Assembly: GCF_009017415.1 (NCBI RefSeq)
Contig: NC_092406.1
Location: 2,108,001-2,172,000 of the forward strand
Origin: Aspergillus flavus
Lineage: Eukaryota > Ascomycota > Eurotiomycetes > Eurotiales > Aspergillaceae
Direction: 5' to 3'
Length of the DNA stretch: 64,000 nucleotides
Both the position numbers and the translations under genes were made by a program. Positions 1 to 12,104 of this stretch are shown here, piece by piece. Each line of letters begins with the position of its first letter. The stretch's first letter is position 1. The notes beneath the pieces were generated by a model. That model had not been told where the DNA came from and did not search any database. It worked only from the letters and a program-made list of their open reading frames with translations.

Positions 1-1289
1 TAGGCAGGGTGTGGACTAACTATAACTAGGTCCCTTTTGATGACTACAAATATACCTCTCACAGTTTGTAGTACTTTTATCTTCATTCACTCCCTGCGTG
101 AATCAATCTATACCGCTACTTGACTAGTCCGTGAATTCGCTAAGGGTGCAGACACCTATTATATCCCCAGATCAGCTCATTCTCTCCACCGTCATCCATA
201 TCACCAAGCAAGACAGCCACGGTATATATGGCTACCAACTTCAACCAGAGAATATTGATGCCAACCTGGTGAAGATCGATACAGACAATCCGTGTCATCT
301 GATAAACTAGTCCAGTCTCGAACTTGTATAATACTACAGTGACTATAAACCGTAGATGTCTTGCCAATATAACTCTAGTTGAGTTGGAATACAGTTATAA
401 TAATGTAGGCTATCAGTCCACTCGATAGGTATAATTAAGAGATTTAATATACGACTTTAGAGAATACGAGTCTTAGCTGGGATGAGAAAGGAAAGTCTCG
501 CCCGACGGGACGAAGTATAGCTAGAACGGTGCCCACTGGTCCTCCCACCCTCTGGGGAATTGCCCTGGGTCACGCGGCATTTCACAGAGGAACTTGTCTG
601 GCTTAGGTCGAGGAAAATAAACTTGAAACGCCCGCATCCCGTAGCCAAAACACTAGCTGAATGCTCAACAGGAGGGCTGTGGAGAGTTCTATTGTTAAGA
701 CTAATCCATCTTATGGTATCGGTACAGGAGAGTGTAGATTGCGAATGCAGTCAGTATGGAGGAAAGTGGTCTAGAAGAGTAGTTTCAATATCTTGTTGCA
801 ACATGTATTTCTAATCCCAGAATAATAGAAATAGAGCCGCGAAAGCAAAGCTTATGTCAGTCACGTGCTTGCGGTGTAGGAGTCTAAAGGTGCTGGATGT
901 CCGGGATCAGAAATCTTTAACATAACACAGACGAATCAGAAAACTAGCTGAACATACCGGCGCTCAAGAACAGATCCTGATTGAACCAGGGAAAGGATAT
1001 TATAGATTACAAGTAGAGCGGTGACCATACATAGTACAGGACAATATTTGGCGGCTCGAGATGGGGTGATTAACAGGGGCGAGAGGTGGTCTATGCGCTC
1101 GAAATTTCAGATAGAGTGGTTTATGCCAATGCAGATATCCGTCGTCAATGCAGGCGAAGGTACAACAGCGGTCGTGAATGGGTCGTCATTATTGAATGCC
1201 ATCATACTTTTGTGACTTTGGGCCAAGTTTGATCAAAGCGAAGAGGTGTTGGAGAATGAGTGGTGAGGACTTCACGGTGTCCGATGGGC
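1..1289. other. Left-edge intergenic stretch, no gene supported
   Basis: The sequence has only short ORFs (up to 84 codons) on both strands, with no recognisable domain and no convincing splice-joined series. An E-box-type CACGTG lies at 862-867. The stretch is the 3' flank of the minus-strand SDR gene; I see nothing else in it. Confidence 0.5.
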
Positions 1290-2576
1290 CTATGGCCACC
1301 AGCCCATCCGTTTGTAGCTCTCTATCATATCTCGTACACTGTCTGCGTTGAAGCGTTCCCGGGTGGGTTTCCAGCCGGTTGTCTTCTCAAAAAGCGTGCC
1401 GTCAAGGGACATATCTTGGTCCTTGAATACGTCTCTCTCTAAGAACGGGCTGATCGGGCCTGGCCGCTCGATCTTTTTCTGTTCCATTAATTCCGCCCAG
1501 ACCTGCAGACATTCCTCGTTTATGTCGTCTATCACATCATCGAGGTTGAGCTTGGCGAACTGCGAGGCTAGAGATCCCAGGAATGAGCACTTCATACCAA
1601 ATATGGTAGATAGCGCATCGGCAATATCCTGCTGACGAGTATTACCGTGGTCGACCACGTTGAAGGCAATGGGAGCCGAGCCGTCCGTCGGGGCGGTTGC
1701 TCTCCACTCAGCAGACTTCCACAGGGCACTGGCTGCGTCTTTGACGTAGAGGGTGTTCATCTTAACGTCCCCGGTGTAAAGAAGCTCTAGATCCTTCTCC
1801 ATTTCAAGGTGTACTCGCGCGAGGCACACTCCCATGGCAAAAAAGCCCGAACAATATTCTCCGTAAACATGTGGCAGGCGCAACAAGCAGTAGTTGAGGC
1901 CAGGAATTTTGCTAATTTCGTCACTAGCCTTCATCTTCCACTTTGCCAGCTTATGCCATGGCTGGAGCTTGTCGTCCTCCTTCCGTGGCGACGATCCGGA
2001 TTTGTAAACGTGGGCGGTGGAGCATTCGACATAAGAACGGATTCCTCGACGGGCCACCTCACGAGCTAAGGCCACGGTGAGGTTGTAATTACGAAGCTCA
2101 TATACATCGTCGGGTTGTGAGTGTCTTGTCTCGCCTCCGCAGTTGAATACGTAGTCAAATTGTTCGCCGTTGGCCCGATCGAAGACACGCGGGAAGTGCT
2201 CTAAATAGCAACGCGGGGGAGTCAGTACGAGACGTCATCACTTTTTCAGAATTCGAGGAGATGTTGAGTTCACTCACGTTCCCGGCTAGCGTCCGCTTGA
2301 ACGAACTTATCTTTGGAGCAAGCCTCCTGGAACTCAGGGGCTAACCAAGCCAGTTGAGGAAGGACTTTGTCGACGAGTCTCACTTCCGAGGCCAGGTTAT
2401 TTTCATGTATGTAAAGTGCCAGATGACGACCGATGAATCCTGCGAAACGCAAGACATTTGGGTTAGCTCATGTACCCCTCTTGCATCACCACGAGCTGCA
2501 GGAATCTCTGTCGCATGTACATACCGAGTCCTCCAACGATCAGCACGGCTGGCTTCTTGCTCTGATCACTCGCCAT
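1290..2576 (-). CDS. NAD-dependent epimerase/dehydratase-like protein (extended SDR)
   Basis: Three exons on the complement: 2576-2525, 2439-2278 and 2200-1290, giving 374 residues in one frame (375 codons with stop). The two introns are GTATGT...CAG and GTGAGT...TAG. Joining exons 1 and 2 creates the dinucleotide-binding motif GGLGFIGRH (Gly15, Gly18, Gly21), which strongly supports the first intron and the ATG at 2576. Later landmarks typical of extended short-chain dehydrogenases are the strand-4 segment FDYVFNCGGET, ECSTAHVY, and LRLPHVYGEY near mid-protein. At the place where the usual YxxxK catalytic pair is expected the sequence reads LAKWKMKASDE, so the catalytic tyrosine appears to be absent. 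No signal peptide or membrane segment is seen, so a soluble protein is likely. Family assignment is solid; substrate is unknown, and a binding or regulatory role is possible. Confidence 0.85.
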
Positions 2577-4698
2577 GACGATATGTGAGAGAAGACCGTA
2601 TCAGGGCCTGAGAGTGGTAATGTGATTCAAACTGTTGCTTTTTCCTGAGCAAGTATCGCCCGTTCTCAAACCCCACACGCAAGCTTGAAGCAAACAAAGG
2701 ATGCGGGGAGCCAGCGAAAAGGGGGAGGGGTGTAAATGGCGAAAGGATAACGGGAAAGAAAGTGTGCTGAGGGGGAGAGGGAGAGAGAGAGATAAGAGGC
2801 GCCGAGGAATAATCTAGTGGGTTATAATCGTAAATTATGGAGAACAAAGAAGAGAGTTCTACCTTCACTATTTAAAATTAAAGAAGGACGGGAAAAGAAG
2901 AAGCCAGACGGAGAGAAGCACAGACAAATAAAAAAAAAAAAAAAAAAAAAAAAGAAAAAAAAGAAAAACTTTGGAGAGAAAGCAGCAGGAGATGAGCAGG
3001 GAGACCAAAGTGGTTTTGGGGCAACGACCAATTCGGGACTAACGACGCTTTGATGAATTGGGGCGTATTAAATCACCTGCTCGTCCTGTGACTGGAAAAC
3101 TACTCACTAGTACGGAGTAAACTACAACTTCCTTCTCTCTTTTCCGTTTCTTTTCCCACCCAATGGGATTCGCGATTGGAATGATTGCCATTATCAATAA
3201 GCGTATTTTCATTCCCTCTATATCACTCGTGCTTTGCTTTAATTGAACCCCATTCTTACACGACCATTTCCCTATACGGGCAATAACCCAATTGCTAATA
3301 TCATGTAATCGTCCCCATCTAGTCCTAGTCCTAAATGAAACGAAAAAAAAACACCTTACGATGGTTTGCAGCTCATCCTTTTGATATGCGAGAAATCTAT
3401 ATGATCACCCACGTTGCGGCTGATGACGCTGGGCCAACGGAAAAGAGGGGGGCCTATCCAAGGTTCCCATCCTCCAAACCGAGCAAAGTCCGTTAGTCTG
3501 CGTCTAGAAATTTCGCCAGCAAGCTGGGTTGGGACTTTTCTCGGGATTGCCAATTTAGAGCCCTCCAAGAGGGGACGGAACAAAGGTGATTCATCAATCC
3601 TTCCCCTGCCAAGTCGCGCGTTGTGGGACATCTTCCGTTCTTCAGGGACGCCGTCCGATCATAGTCCCGCGTCTAAGTGGGTAAAGAGAGGAGGTGAGAA
3701 ACGAGAGGGGAGCGGACAAAGGGAGGAAGGGGAAAAAGGAAGAAAAAGAGGAAAGTTAAGTGGACGGATAGAAAAGAAAAAAAAAAAGAGTTTTTGTGTT
3801 CAACCGTCGCAAATACTACCAATGATGATCAACCCGTCCTTGATATCAGAACACTTTCAGAGAAACTGCTCTCAAGGACAGCGAGAAACACTCCCCATTG
3901 AGTATGATCGTCGCAAGGAATGAAATTGGATCGACGGCTCATTTCCTATATGATACAAAAGCGACCAGGATCAGTGGATATTTTTATGGGGTAAGAGAGA
4001 CGATGTCCTCCATATATAGTATGTTCTACTATTATTATGCGCGTCCCGAGGGAAAGGGAGAAAAAAAAAAGAAAGGAAGAATTCGGGGGAAATGTCTCAC
4101 CCAATCTCTCGGGATGGAAGGAAACCGACGACGGCAACTATCGGTCTCTTCAATCGAAGGCTTAAGGGCAAATCGCATACCCAGATCGGGGTACATTGAT
4201 TCAGAATTCCAAATGGTCTTCTTAATAGCTCTGTTAAAGGGGAATGGCGCTTCGCTCGAAATCGGCTGGGTCCATACGGAGGGGAAATGACCGAATACCG
4301 ATAAAGCCAATAAATCCCGGTGAGTTTCTTACTTCTTATGAAAGGGCAAACTTGACGTCAGTTTATTACGAACTTAATTATTCTCCGGCCTAATAATTGC
4401 CCCAGCCGGGATTTGCGTCTCGTTCCATGGGCCAAAGGATGATCTGCCCATGGTTCGTGCAGCGACTGTAATATGTATAGCTACGTACCAAGCCTTCTGT
4501 AGTTCTGCGCTAGCGTCTTCTTCCATTGAACTACCTATGCTGAACAGTTGTAGGGTGCCCGATAGAGTCCCTTCTGTAATTTCCATTCCCTCAATCCCAT
4601 AAGTCCTTCTGCTATTCCTATTATCTCCCAAGAATTGCCAATTTCACTGCAACTTTGCTTATCAAACCTCAACCAACGAACAAAACGCCAATGGCAGA
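2577..4698. other. Intergenic stretch with homopurine and poly-A tracts
   Basis: This holds the upstream region of the SDR gene and the 3' flank of the hypothetical gene at 4699. An A-tract fills 2930-2968 with few interruptions, and further A/G-rich runs lie near 3690-3790 and 4050-4080. A copy of the 9-mer TACGGAGTA is at 3111-3119. ORFs in 3356-4310 overlap on both strands and are rich in K/R/E/G low-complexity sequence from the purine tracts, so I do not call them genes. Confidence 0.5.
2930..2968. repeat. Poly-A tract
   Basis: A run of 24 consecutive A residues from 2930 to 2953, continued by A-rich sequence broken by two G residues. It lies upstream of the SDR gene. Confidence 0.95.
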
Positions 4699-6043
4699 TC
4701 AACCAACGTGGAGCATCACTTTAACCCTGAACTGCTGAACTGAACCACCATCCAGATTCAATTCCTTAGCCTTCCAAGCCTTCTGCAGCTCCTGAAAAAC
4801 AATAGTTAGGTCGTGATCGGCCCCCTGGCGGACACGAATTCCAAATTCCGACCATTCAAACTTGACGGAAGCTGCGAGGACCAATTGCCCAGGGTGCCAG
4901 TTCGAGTTTTCAGTCAAGATCTGTTTGGATGGACTCCACTCGTCCACTCTGCATTCAGCCGCCATGTGGCCCAAAAACGAAGATGCGGACGGGAAATTCT
5001 GAAACGACACCCAAACAGGAGCCATGCCTTCCTGGTTCGAAGCCTCCACCAAGAACTTGGTATCATTCGGGTAGTTTCCCTCTAGATTACCCACCTTGTC
5101 ATCAGTTGCGCTTGTCTTATCGCCAGTACTGGTCCAGTCCGCTTTCAGGTCTGTTGGCTCGCGAGGAACGTTGCCATTATTCTCCTTGCCATGATCCCAA
5201 ATGGAGCTAAATGGGCGTATACCACTCGGTGCTGAGAGTCTAGGCTTTTGGCTAGGGGGTTCTGAGGCCTCCTTGCCCCAATCGGTCGACGCCCTGCGTC
5301 TGTCGGATGCCCTTCTCTTAAGCTTATCCTCTCCTTCATTGGTTTGGTTCATTGTAGGTCTGAAGAGCTCCGGACTTGAAGGTGATGTAGCATAGGGAGA
5401 ATTTCCCCACAGTGGTGGCACGGAAGCAGAAGTACGACGAGTTGGGGTGTCTAGCTATATAGATCCCATAACTTATTAGCTACTATGTGGACAATAGGAG
5501 GTGGCTCGTGACTAACCTCCACCGTAGGCTGTTTGTCTTTGTTCCTCATAGCACTATTTGCCTTTCTTTCAAGCAAGAGGGCAACCGTCCGAATGATTCT
5601 GTAGGTTAAACAGTAAGCATAAATAACGAAGCTTGGCACCAGGGTCCCGAGCAGGCTTACTCTTCTTTCCGCTCGGGGTAAGTACAGAGAGATTCGGGCT
5701 CTTTGAAAGCCTCTGGCAGCAGGTACATCTTGCGGGTTTCAGCACCCCAGTATGTCACGCCATATTTTCCCACGAATTTCTCAGCACAAGAGCGCCTCTT
5801 GGACTCGAAGGCTTGAAGCTCATTCCAGCTGTGATTGGTAACTTGGACATGTTCGCGTAGACGGTTTATGAACTCGTTGTGATAATCTATCTTCAAGTCC
5901 AGGAACGTCGTAAACTTTCGATCGCGGCACTTGGCGTTCAGACGACCTTCATCCAGATCGCACTTCATAGGATGTGGCTCCATAGTCAGCATTTGGAACT
6001 CCAAAGCAAGAGATAGGCCAGAGTTTGCTGCTTCCTCTGATTC
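4699..6043 (-). CDS. Hypothetical fungal protein, spliced; 5' end uncertain
   Basis: I do not recognise this protein. Exons on the complement are 4699-5454, 5517-5598 and 5661 up to at least 5992, where an in-frame ATG would give 389 residues. The introns are GTAAGC...ACAG and GTTAGT...ATATAG, and all joins keep frame. The reading frame stays open upstream of that ATG to a TAG acceptor at 6046-6044. This could join across a 50-bp GTATGC intron (6093-6044) to an upstream exon, so the true start may lie near or beyond 6094. The N-terminal part is charged and probably helical (residues such as DLKIDYHNEFINRLREHVQ). The middle is Ser/Pro/Arg-rich and probably disordered (KLKRRASDRRRAS). The last 100 residues look compact (VKFEWSEFGIRVRQGADHDL, ending QFRVKVMLHVG). 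No signal peptide, membrane segment or catalytic motif is visible. It lies 3' to the SDR gene's upstream region and 5' flank-to-tail with vta1. Confidence 0.6.
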
Positions 6044-6093
6044 CTAGCACCGAAGGTGAGAGACACGAGGTAATGGGACGCAGATGCGCATAC

Positions 6094-6676
6094 CATGTGG
6101 GGGCGGAAGAGTCGTGGTAGCTCGAGCAACGTAACAGCGGCTGTAAAGTAGGAGGGCGAAGCAGTGAATGATAGACACGTTGTGTTGCCATGGGAGAACA
6201 GCCAACAACAGAAAGGGCATATTCAACATCCTCATGCCCCTTCGTTTCCATTGGTCGGAACATTAGCTGGAATAGATAAGTGAATTCCAAATGCCGTACA
6301 CCAACAACATGGCGTTGGGAAACAAACAGAGAGCTTGTTGGAAGATTAGTGTATGTCTTTGATGCTACATATAATGAATTCGTAGTAGACATTCCGAGGG
6401 AGCACCACTACGGAGCAAAGGACGTACAGTAGTGTACATGAATCAGAAACCAATTGCGACTCGTTATAGAGCAGGTAATGTGCTTATATGTCATCATCAC
6501 TAATAGTCAAAGTAGCATAACAGCACAATATCTAGAAAAGGGGTCTTGCTGAAGCTCCTTTAAGCATCTCCATTTTAAGACTCAGACCTAGAAGGACGAA
6601 CATGGGATTTGCTCGTACAACTTGGCGTTGAATGGCGTTAAAATCAATGGACGGGTCACTGAAGTGTGCTCTACCG
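6094..6676. other. Intergenic: upstream of hypothetical gene, 3' flank of vta1
   Basis: This may contain one more 5' exon of the hypothetical gene, since a pyrimidine-rich ACAG acceptor and the GTATGC donor at 6093 frame a short candidate exon. No independent gene is supported. Confidence 0.4.
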
Positions 6677-8088
6677 TCACTCAGCCCCAAGGCACTTCAA
6701 AGAGTTTTTGAGTTCCTTGATAGCTGTGTTGACATCATCAAAAGTCAAGGCAGACACAGCCCAACGGGCGTGCTTCTGAGCAAGAGCAATGGAATTATCA
6801 TCAACTGCTTGTGAATTCACATAGCCAGATGAGGACGCTGTAGGAGTTATGGTTGTAGGTGTCTGGACGGGCTGGGGTGTTGGGTGTGGCATTACAGGAG
6901 CAGCCGCTGGAGATCGCACAGGTTGATGATGAGGTGTGGCCCTAGGTTGGCTGTAGAAAGAACTAGGATCGCGAGAGGCAGCTGGTGGACTCGAAGGAGG
7001 CATTGCCGATGGTGGAGGAAAGGATTGAAAAGCGTCAGAAGCACCTGGAGATTGATGGGTGCCAACGCTTGTAGGCGTATCTGGAAGATTAGGGACTGAG
7101 GTCGAAGATGACGTGAGTGTCGCAGGTGCTGAAGGGAGGTTCAGCGGTGCACGTTGCTCCGCGTCAAGGTCCATATCTTGAGTTGGACTACGTGCGGCAT
7201 CATGCGATGCAGTAGGTACTTCGGTGAATCCAGTTGGGGGCTGCGGTAAAGAGGGAGATGGTCCTGAAGGATGCGTAGAATCCTCGGGGACGTCCTCTAC
7301 AGACGGCTGTCTCGATTGTGTGGGCAGCGATCCGACAATTGCCTGAACCTCAGGATCACCTTTCTGCACATCCAAGCTATCTCCCTCTATTTCATCTTCG
7401 TCTTTCATAACTGGGTTCGACTCGTTCGGGTCCTCGCCAGCCCTGATTGCCTTTGCAATCCTCACTGCATGATACTTGGCGAACTTGATTTTCGCAGCGG
7501 TCTCCGGCTCAAGACGATTCCATATCTGACAGAGTTCAAGAAACGTGGCAGCTGCTTGGAATGTATCAGCAGTTTGCCTGCGACAAATTAGTTTTATCCT
7601 CAAAAGATAGGGGAAGGGCAACGAACTTCGTCACCTTATTAGCCCTCATGGTTGCCTCTGCACGCCCAAAGATCTCCAAACCAAACTGCTCCACGTACGC
7701 ATTTGCCGCGACGGCATCCGTCACCGTTTCATTATCGGGGTTCTCATTTTTAAACTTAGAACGTCGAGATATTAGTCTTTGATCAACATCGGGGTTTAAT
7801 CGGACATAGGTTGGTATACATTTTCCAGCTTATCCACGAGTTCAGTAGTGTATAGCTTCACTTCATCGTCAGAGGTGTGTAGACCTTTCTCAATAATCTG
7901 GTTGACGATCCAGAAGTTGCCTGCGATCAGCAGAGGCCGCTCATCAGCTCGTAGTTCGTACTGGGTATAATCACACAATACTCACACCAGTAGGCGACCA
8001 CGGGCTTTACACGTTCAAGCTGAGCTGCTCTGACGGCAAAGCGCCCAATGTCCGCAGACTTCAGAGCAGCAGGAATATTAGTCGCCAT
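6677..8088 (-). CDS. vta1: Vta1-type ESCRT cofactor (vacuolar protein sorting)
   Basis: Four exons on the complement (8088-7986, 7920-7820, 7754-7627, 7577-6677) give 410 residues. Vta1/LIP5 activates the AAA ATPase Vps4, which disassembles ESCRT-III on endosomes during multivesicular-body formation. Visible support: the N-terminal tandem MIT-like region, with IPAALKSADIGRFAVRAAQ from residue 5, VVAYWCNFWIVNQI across the first splice, and KQTADTFQAAATFLELCQIW. This is followed by a long Ser/Pro/Thr-rich linker of about 180 residues. The C-terminal Vps4-binding helix pair ends the protein (AQKHARWAVSALTFDDVNTAIKELKNSL). Length and order match the family. Intron 3 uses an uncommon GTTCGT donor, but both flanking exons fit the family without a gap. 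It lies 411 bp downstream of palB on the same strand; the two products work with the same machinery. Confidence 0.93.
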
Positions 8089-8499
8089 GGAGGCCGCGAG
8101 AATAAGGATTTGTCCTTGGACAGAGCTCCAATTGTTAAAGGTGGGGAGGCACAATGCACACAGCAAACGGGATGACGTTGAAAGCACTCGGGAGGGGAAT
8201 TCGGGCCCCGAGCCGAGGATTTAATTTATGCGGAGTAAAGCAAGCTAACTCCATTTTGGCGGTCGCGATCGCGACAAACCTCAGCTCAAATCCTGAGGCT
8301 GCTCGGTATCTATAGATAAACTCTTGCTTTTAATGTATTGATTTAATGCCTTCTTTCTCTTCTGGCCAATAGAGACAATAAGAGAAATTCATGTCTATCA
8401 TTGTTTCCGCTCTTCTACTCTAACGTGCTAATCACAACGACGATCAAAAAAGCTCAACTAAGACCGTCCAGAGCTTCAGAGCTTCTGCAGGATAAGAGA
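8089..8499. other. Intergenic between palB 3' end and vta1 start
   Basis: This 411-bp stretch must hold the palB terminator region and the vta1 promoter. It contains a near-copy of the TACGGAGTA motif (TGCGGAGTA at about 8229) and no ORF of note. Confidence 0.5.
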
Positions 8500-11296
8500 T
8501 CAAGCATCTTCAAGTATCCACTCCCCAATCTCAACCCTCTCTTCAGCCAAAGCTTCCACCTCAAAGTGGTCCTCTACCTGCCCTCCAGGACCCCCAATCC
8601 TCTCAATAACAATCCAAATACCACCACTCTCCTCTAGCCCAGGCTGCAAGTCAAAGTCCTCAACACGTACCCCCGATACAGCATCACTGTGAGTTCCATC
8701 TTCCGAAGTCGCCAGGATCTGTTTGTATGGCCCTTGCCCGAGCTCCACTGTCATTAAAACGGGCGAGGGTCCAACAGGATGGCTCCCGATGATGGATTGC
8801 CTACTTCGGGTGATGAGCTTGATCCTCGTAAGCCGCGGCACTTGCAGAGAAGCTAACATTCGGTCTCTCCCGGGAGGCAGTACGCCAATATCTGAAATGA
8901 CCGTTCGTCGACCTGCTGCCTCTGGTGGGAGCGGGCTCGTCTTGCAAGGAACTAAGGAGGATACCCAGAGCGTGAATCGGCCAAGTTGATCCGGCGCGAA
9001 TGTGGAACAGACGATTGTATATGAGCCCGGTTCCAGAGCCTTCTTTTCCACAAGGGAGCCACCACGGCGATAGTCACCACTATCAGCGATTATGTCGCGA
9101 CTGCGTACTCGCGACACACGATTTCCATTGGACCAGAATAACTTAACATGGGTCGCGAGTTCCGTGTTTGGGCATTCCAGCAGGAGTGAAACATCTGTGT
9201 CATTCTCTATCTCCAACCTAAATTGGGGGTTGAGTGGATATCGAGAAGATTCGGCATTCCCACCTGCCGTCGAAGGTGTCCAAGACCCTTGAATCTTCCT
9301 GACACACATGTATTTATCTTGGGCTTTTGCCATCCGTACAGGGCAGGTAGAGAAGGCAGACAAAGTAAAGTTTTGATTCAAAGATGGCAGTGATTGCTCG
9401 GAGACCACGACTGTGTATGTTGTTCTGGGGGGCATCTCTAACCTCATGAGCGTATTAGGGGAATCCACATAGGGGCCACGATGTAGAGCCCCATCACTCA
9501 AAGAGACCCGTTTGCCATCTGCGTTAAAGACATATATGCTTATAAAAGCCGACTCCTCATTCGCTTGGTATTCGTCAAGAGGTCGTTCCGGCTGCCCTGT
9601 TGTTCTGAAATGCTTGCCTAGAAGTAACCAGACAATCCCACCGTTCTCGGTTGACACTGCGAACTGCGGGTTATTCACAAAACAGCCGGCTACACCTCTC
9701 CCGTTGTTGAGGTCCCACGTAAAGTGGACGTCTTCGCGGTATTTGAAAATCTCAGGGTTCCAATTCAAATAGAGGTTTTCAAAATGTTGAAGCAGCTTTT
9801 CGCAATCCATCCAAAAGGTACCCGGCTCAAATGAGGGCGGGTTATGGGGTAAATCCTGCGATGCAGAGAGGCTTCCATTGTCGCCGGGGGCAGTATCTGC
9901 TCCAGCCCAAGGGTTTTTCACGAGTAATTGTCGGCGACCTTTAGATTCCTTCATATCCAGAATAGCATAATCATGCTCACTCACGAGGCCTAGTTCTCTT
10001 TGTTCCCTCTCAGTGAGTTCACCGGTACCTATAGTCAAGAGAACATCTCCTTGGTGAAAGGATCTGTAAAGTCGCTTCCAGAGCTGGTCGCCAGTCACAT
10101 CGTCATTATGGAGAAAGACTTGCTCGGGAATCCAACCTGTCAGCACCCAGAGATCTGTCCCGGAATTGCTTCCGGGAAAGTCATAGCCTCCGCGCAATTT
10201 CAAATACGCCTTCTCTACGAGCGCCGGCCAAAGGAAATTGGGATTTTTCCGGTCGATCACGTGGAGTGATCTTGATGTCTTAGACGATGGCAAACGGTCG
10301 TCAATGATGACTTTCCGGAAGCACCCATTGAAATAAAAGCGAAATATATACTTGCCTGACGGTGAAGGCTGAGAGCTCCCCCGGCTAGGGTATATCATTG
10401 GAAGAAAATGCTACACCTATTAGTCACAGCGAACCATGCAGGTCAGCCGGAAGGGATCAATCTTCTTACAGTACACTGGCCGCGTTCTAGCATTGACGTA
10501 GTAGCACAAAGGCTAGCAACGACAGAACAGTCCGTCAGCATATCCTGGACTAGATCTGTCTTTCCTGGAACAGACATCACAGGAACCACCTTTGTGTACA
10601 CATCTTCCGTGTCTTTCGCGAGAAGCTCGGAAGGTCGTTTCCAGCCATCAAAAACTTTCCTTTGAGGATAAGATAGATGAAGATCGGGTTTGTCGCTGTT
10701 ATCGGTTAGAATATCCAGCAGTCATCTGGGTATACATGCAACATTGACGATGCAGACCACCAGAACTTACGTAAACGGGGATTCACCATCCTCTCGTTTG
10801 AACTCGTCAGAGCCTGGGGAGGTGGACCATGGAGGGAATATGAAGCCATTCAACTTGGCTCCCTCTAGCAGAATGATCTCCTCCCGTGTGGTGAGCTTAC
10901 GAGTAGATACAGGCAACCGTGGCTCTGGAACAGTTTTGTCATGGAAACGGGCAGCAGCTTGCCAGTCCTTAGATTCTTTGATCTTTTCCGCTCTTGTGAG
11001 CCATTCTTTACACTTTGCATCCAATGCATGTTTGTCTTTCTGAACAGATGCCAGATTTAAGGCTTTCATATAGTGTTCAGCAGCATCAATGGCAGCTTCT
11101 AAAGCTTGCCTTTGAGAAGTGGCGGACGATACATCCCGCTCGGCTTTCTAGCCAGTGGTCAGTATTATCTACAAAAAAAGAGAAGAAGAAAAATAAGGTG
11201 TAACAAGAAAGAAACAAAAAACCATAAAAAAAAAGGGTCAAGTACCAGTGCCTGAGTTATAAAGGACTTCTGGGCTGAGGCGTTCGGTCTAGACAT
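8500..11296 (-). CDS. palB: Calpain-like cysteine protease PalB/Rim13 (ambient-pH signalling)
   Basis: Four exons on the complement (11296-11246, 11147-10771, 10695-10470, 10410-8500) give 854 residues, close to the usual PalB length. PalB is recruited to ESCRT-III at the cortex or endosome and is required for alkaline-pH-triggered processing of the transcription factor PacC. Domains in order: an N-terminal MIT domain (residues about 10-90, with EAAIDAAEHYMKALNLA), then the calpain protease core. Its catalytic triad is visible as Cys199 in QDMLTDCSVVASL, His364 in SEHDYAILD and Asn384 in LLVKNPWAG. Two or more C2-like/calpain domain III beta-sandwich regions follow, with sequences such as FTLSAFSTCPVRMAKA and YTIVCSTFAPDQLGRFTLWVSS. 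The catalytic Cys exon is short and flanked by introns with GTAAGT and GTAAGA donors. No domain appears missing. Transcription is divergent from the carrier gene at 12105. Confidence 0.95.
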
Positions 11297-12104
11297 ACTG
11301 GCAGGCCGGGCAGTATTTTGACGAGCGCCTGGGATCTTCAAACACCGTGACACTCCGAGATCTTCCCCGCGATAGGCATAACAGTTCAACTAGCGTCTAT
11401 CCGACTAAACGAGACAGTCAGACACCTTGCTTGTGACCCGTCCGAAGGGCTCCGTGAAATTTCCGAAAGCGCGACATCCGAGGTCGATCAAACTTCCTTG
11501 TCAAGTTTTATGAAGGGCCAATCAAGACGATGATGATTTTCGCGTATAGCAATTGACTGTTAATCATAAACTTAAATTAATGCTAATTCACACGCAGTGG
11601 AATGAGGTCAAAACAACACCAAGTATGCTTGCTGGATCATTCACTAGCGTGTCGGTGGGGAGGAACGGGAATTCGAAGGTCGGTGTTTGTCCAGAAATTG
11701 GCCTCCAAAAAACGAACCTCGGCTCATTTCGTCATGCGCAAACCAGAGCGCCGAGGTGCAACTGCCCTGGCCCTGCCGACTCTATCCTTCCCGCATTTTA
11801 CGTTCAGGATGCCGGGACTGTGTGACCAGTCTTGAGGTTCTTCTTTTTTTCTTAATCCTAATTTATTTTTTCTATCCTTAAGCTCTTCCACTTACTGTTG
11901 CTGCTTGGGAGCTGGGGTCTTTTCACCTTACTCGGCATTCAACTTTTCTATCAGTCGATCCGGTAAGCCTTCAAGCCGAACGCTAAACCCCCCGAATCGC
12001 ACAGAGTCCTGCCTCATTCGCCGGTCTTGGTTTTACCAGTATTTGTGCTCTTATACTATTCTTTCTGACGGAATTGGCAGAGGCACTTTAGCTCATCCTG
12101 CATA
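11297..12104. promoter_or_regulatory. Shared divergent promoter region of palB and the carrier gene
   Basis: An 808-bp head-to-head interval. A CCAAT pentamer is at 11518-11522, and a T-rich pyrimidine tract at about 11836-11880 lies upstream of the carrier start, as is common near fungal transcription starts. I saw no clear PacC-type GCCARG site next to palB. ORFs here are short and unsupported. Confidence 0.45.

Noticed and set aside
3414..3923. 169-codon plus-strand ORF between the SDR and hypothetical genes
   Set aside because: The second half is low-complexity K/E/G/R sequence translated from purine tracts, and the first half overlaps an antisense ORF equally open. No family is recognisable.
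4374..4631. Minus-strand ORF containing ELQKAW, also found in the adjacent hypothetical protein, suggesting a tandem duplication
   Set aside because: The similarity is limited to about 20 bases and does not extend into flanking sequence, so chance is more likely.
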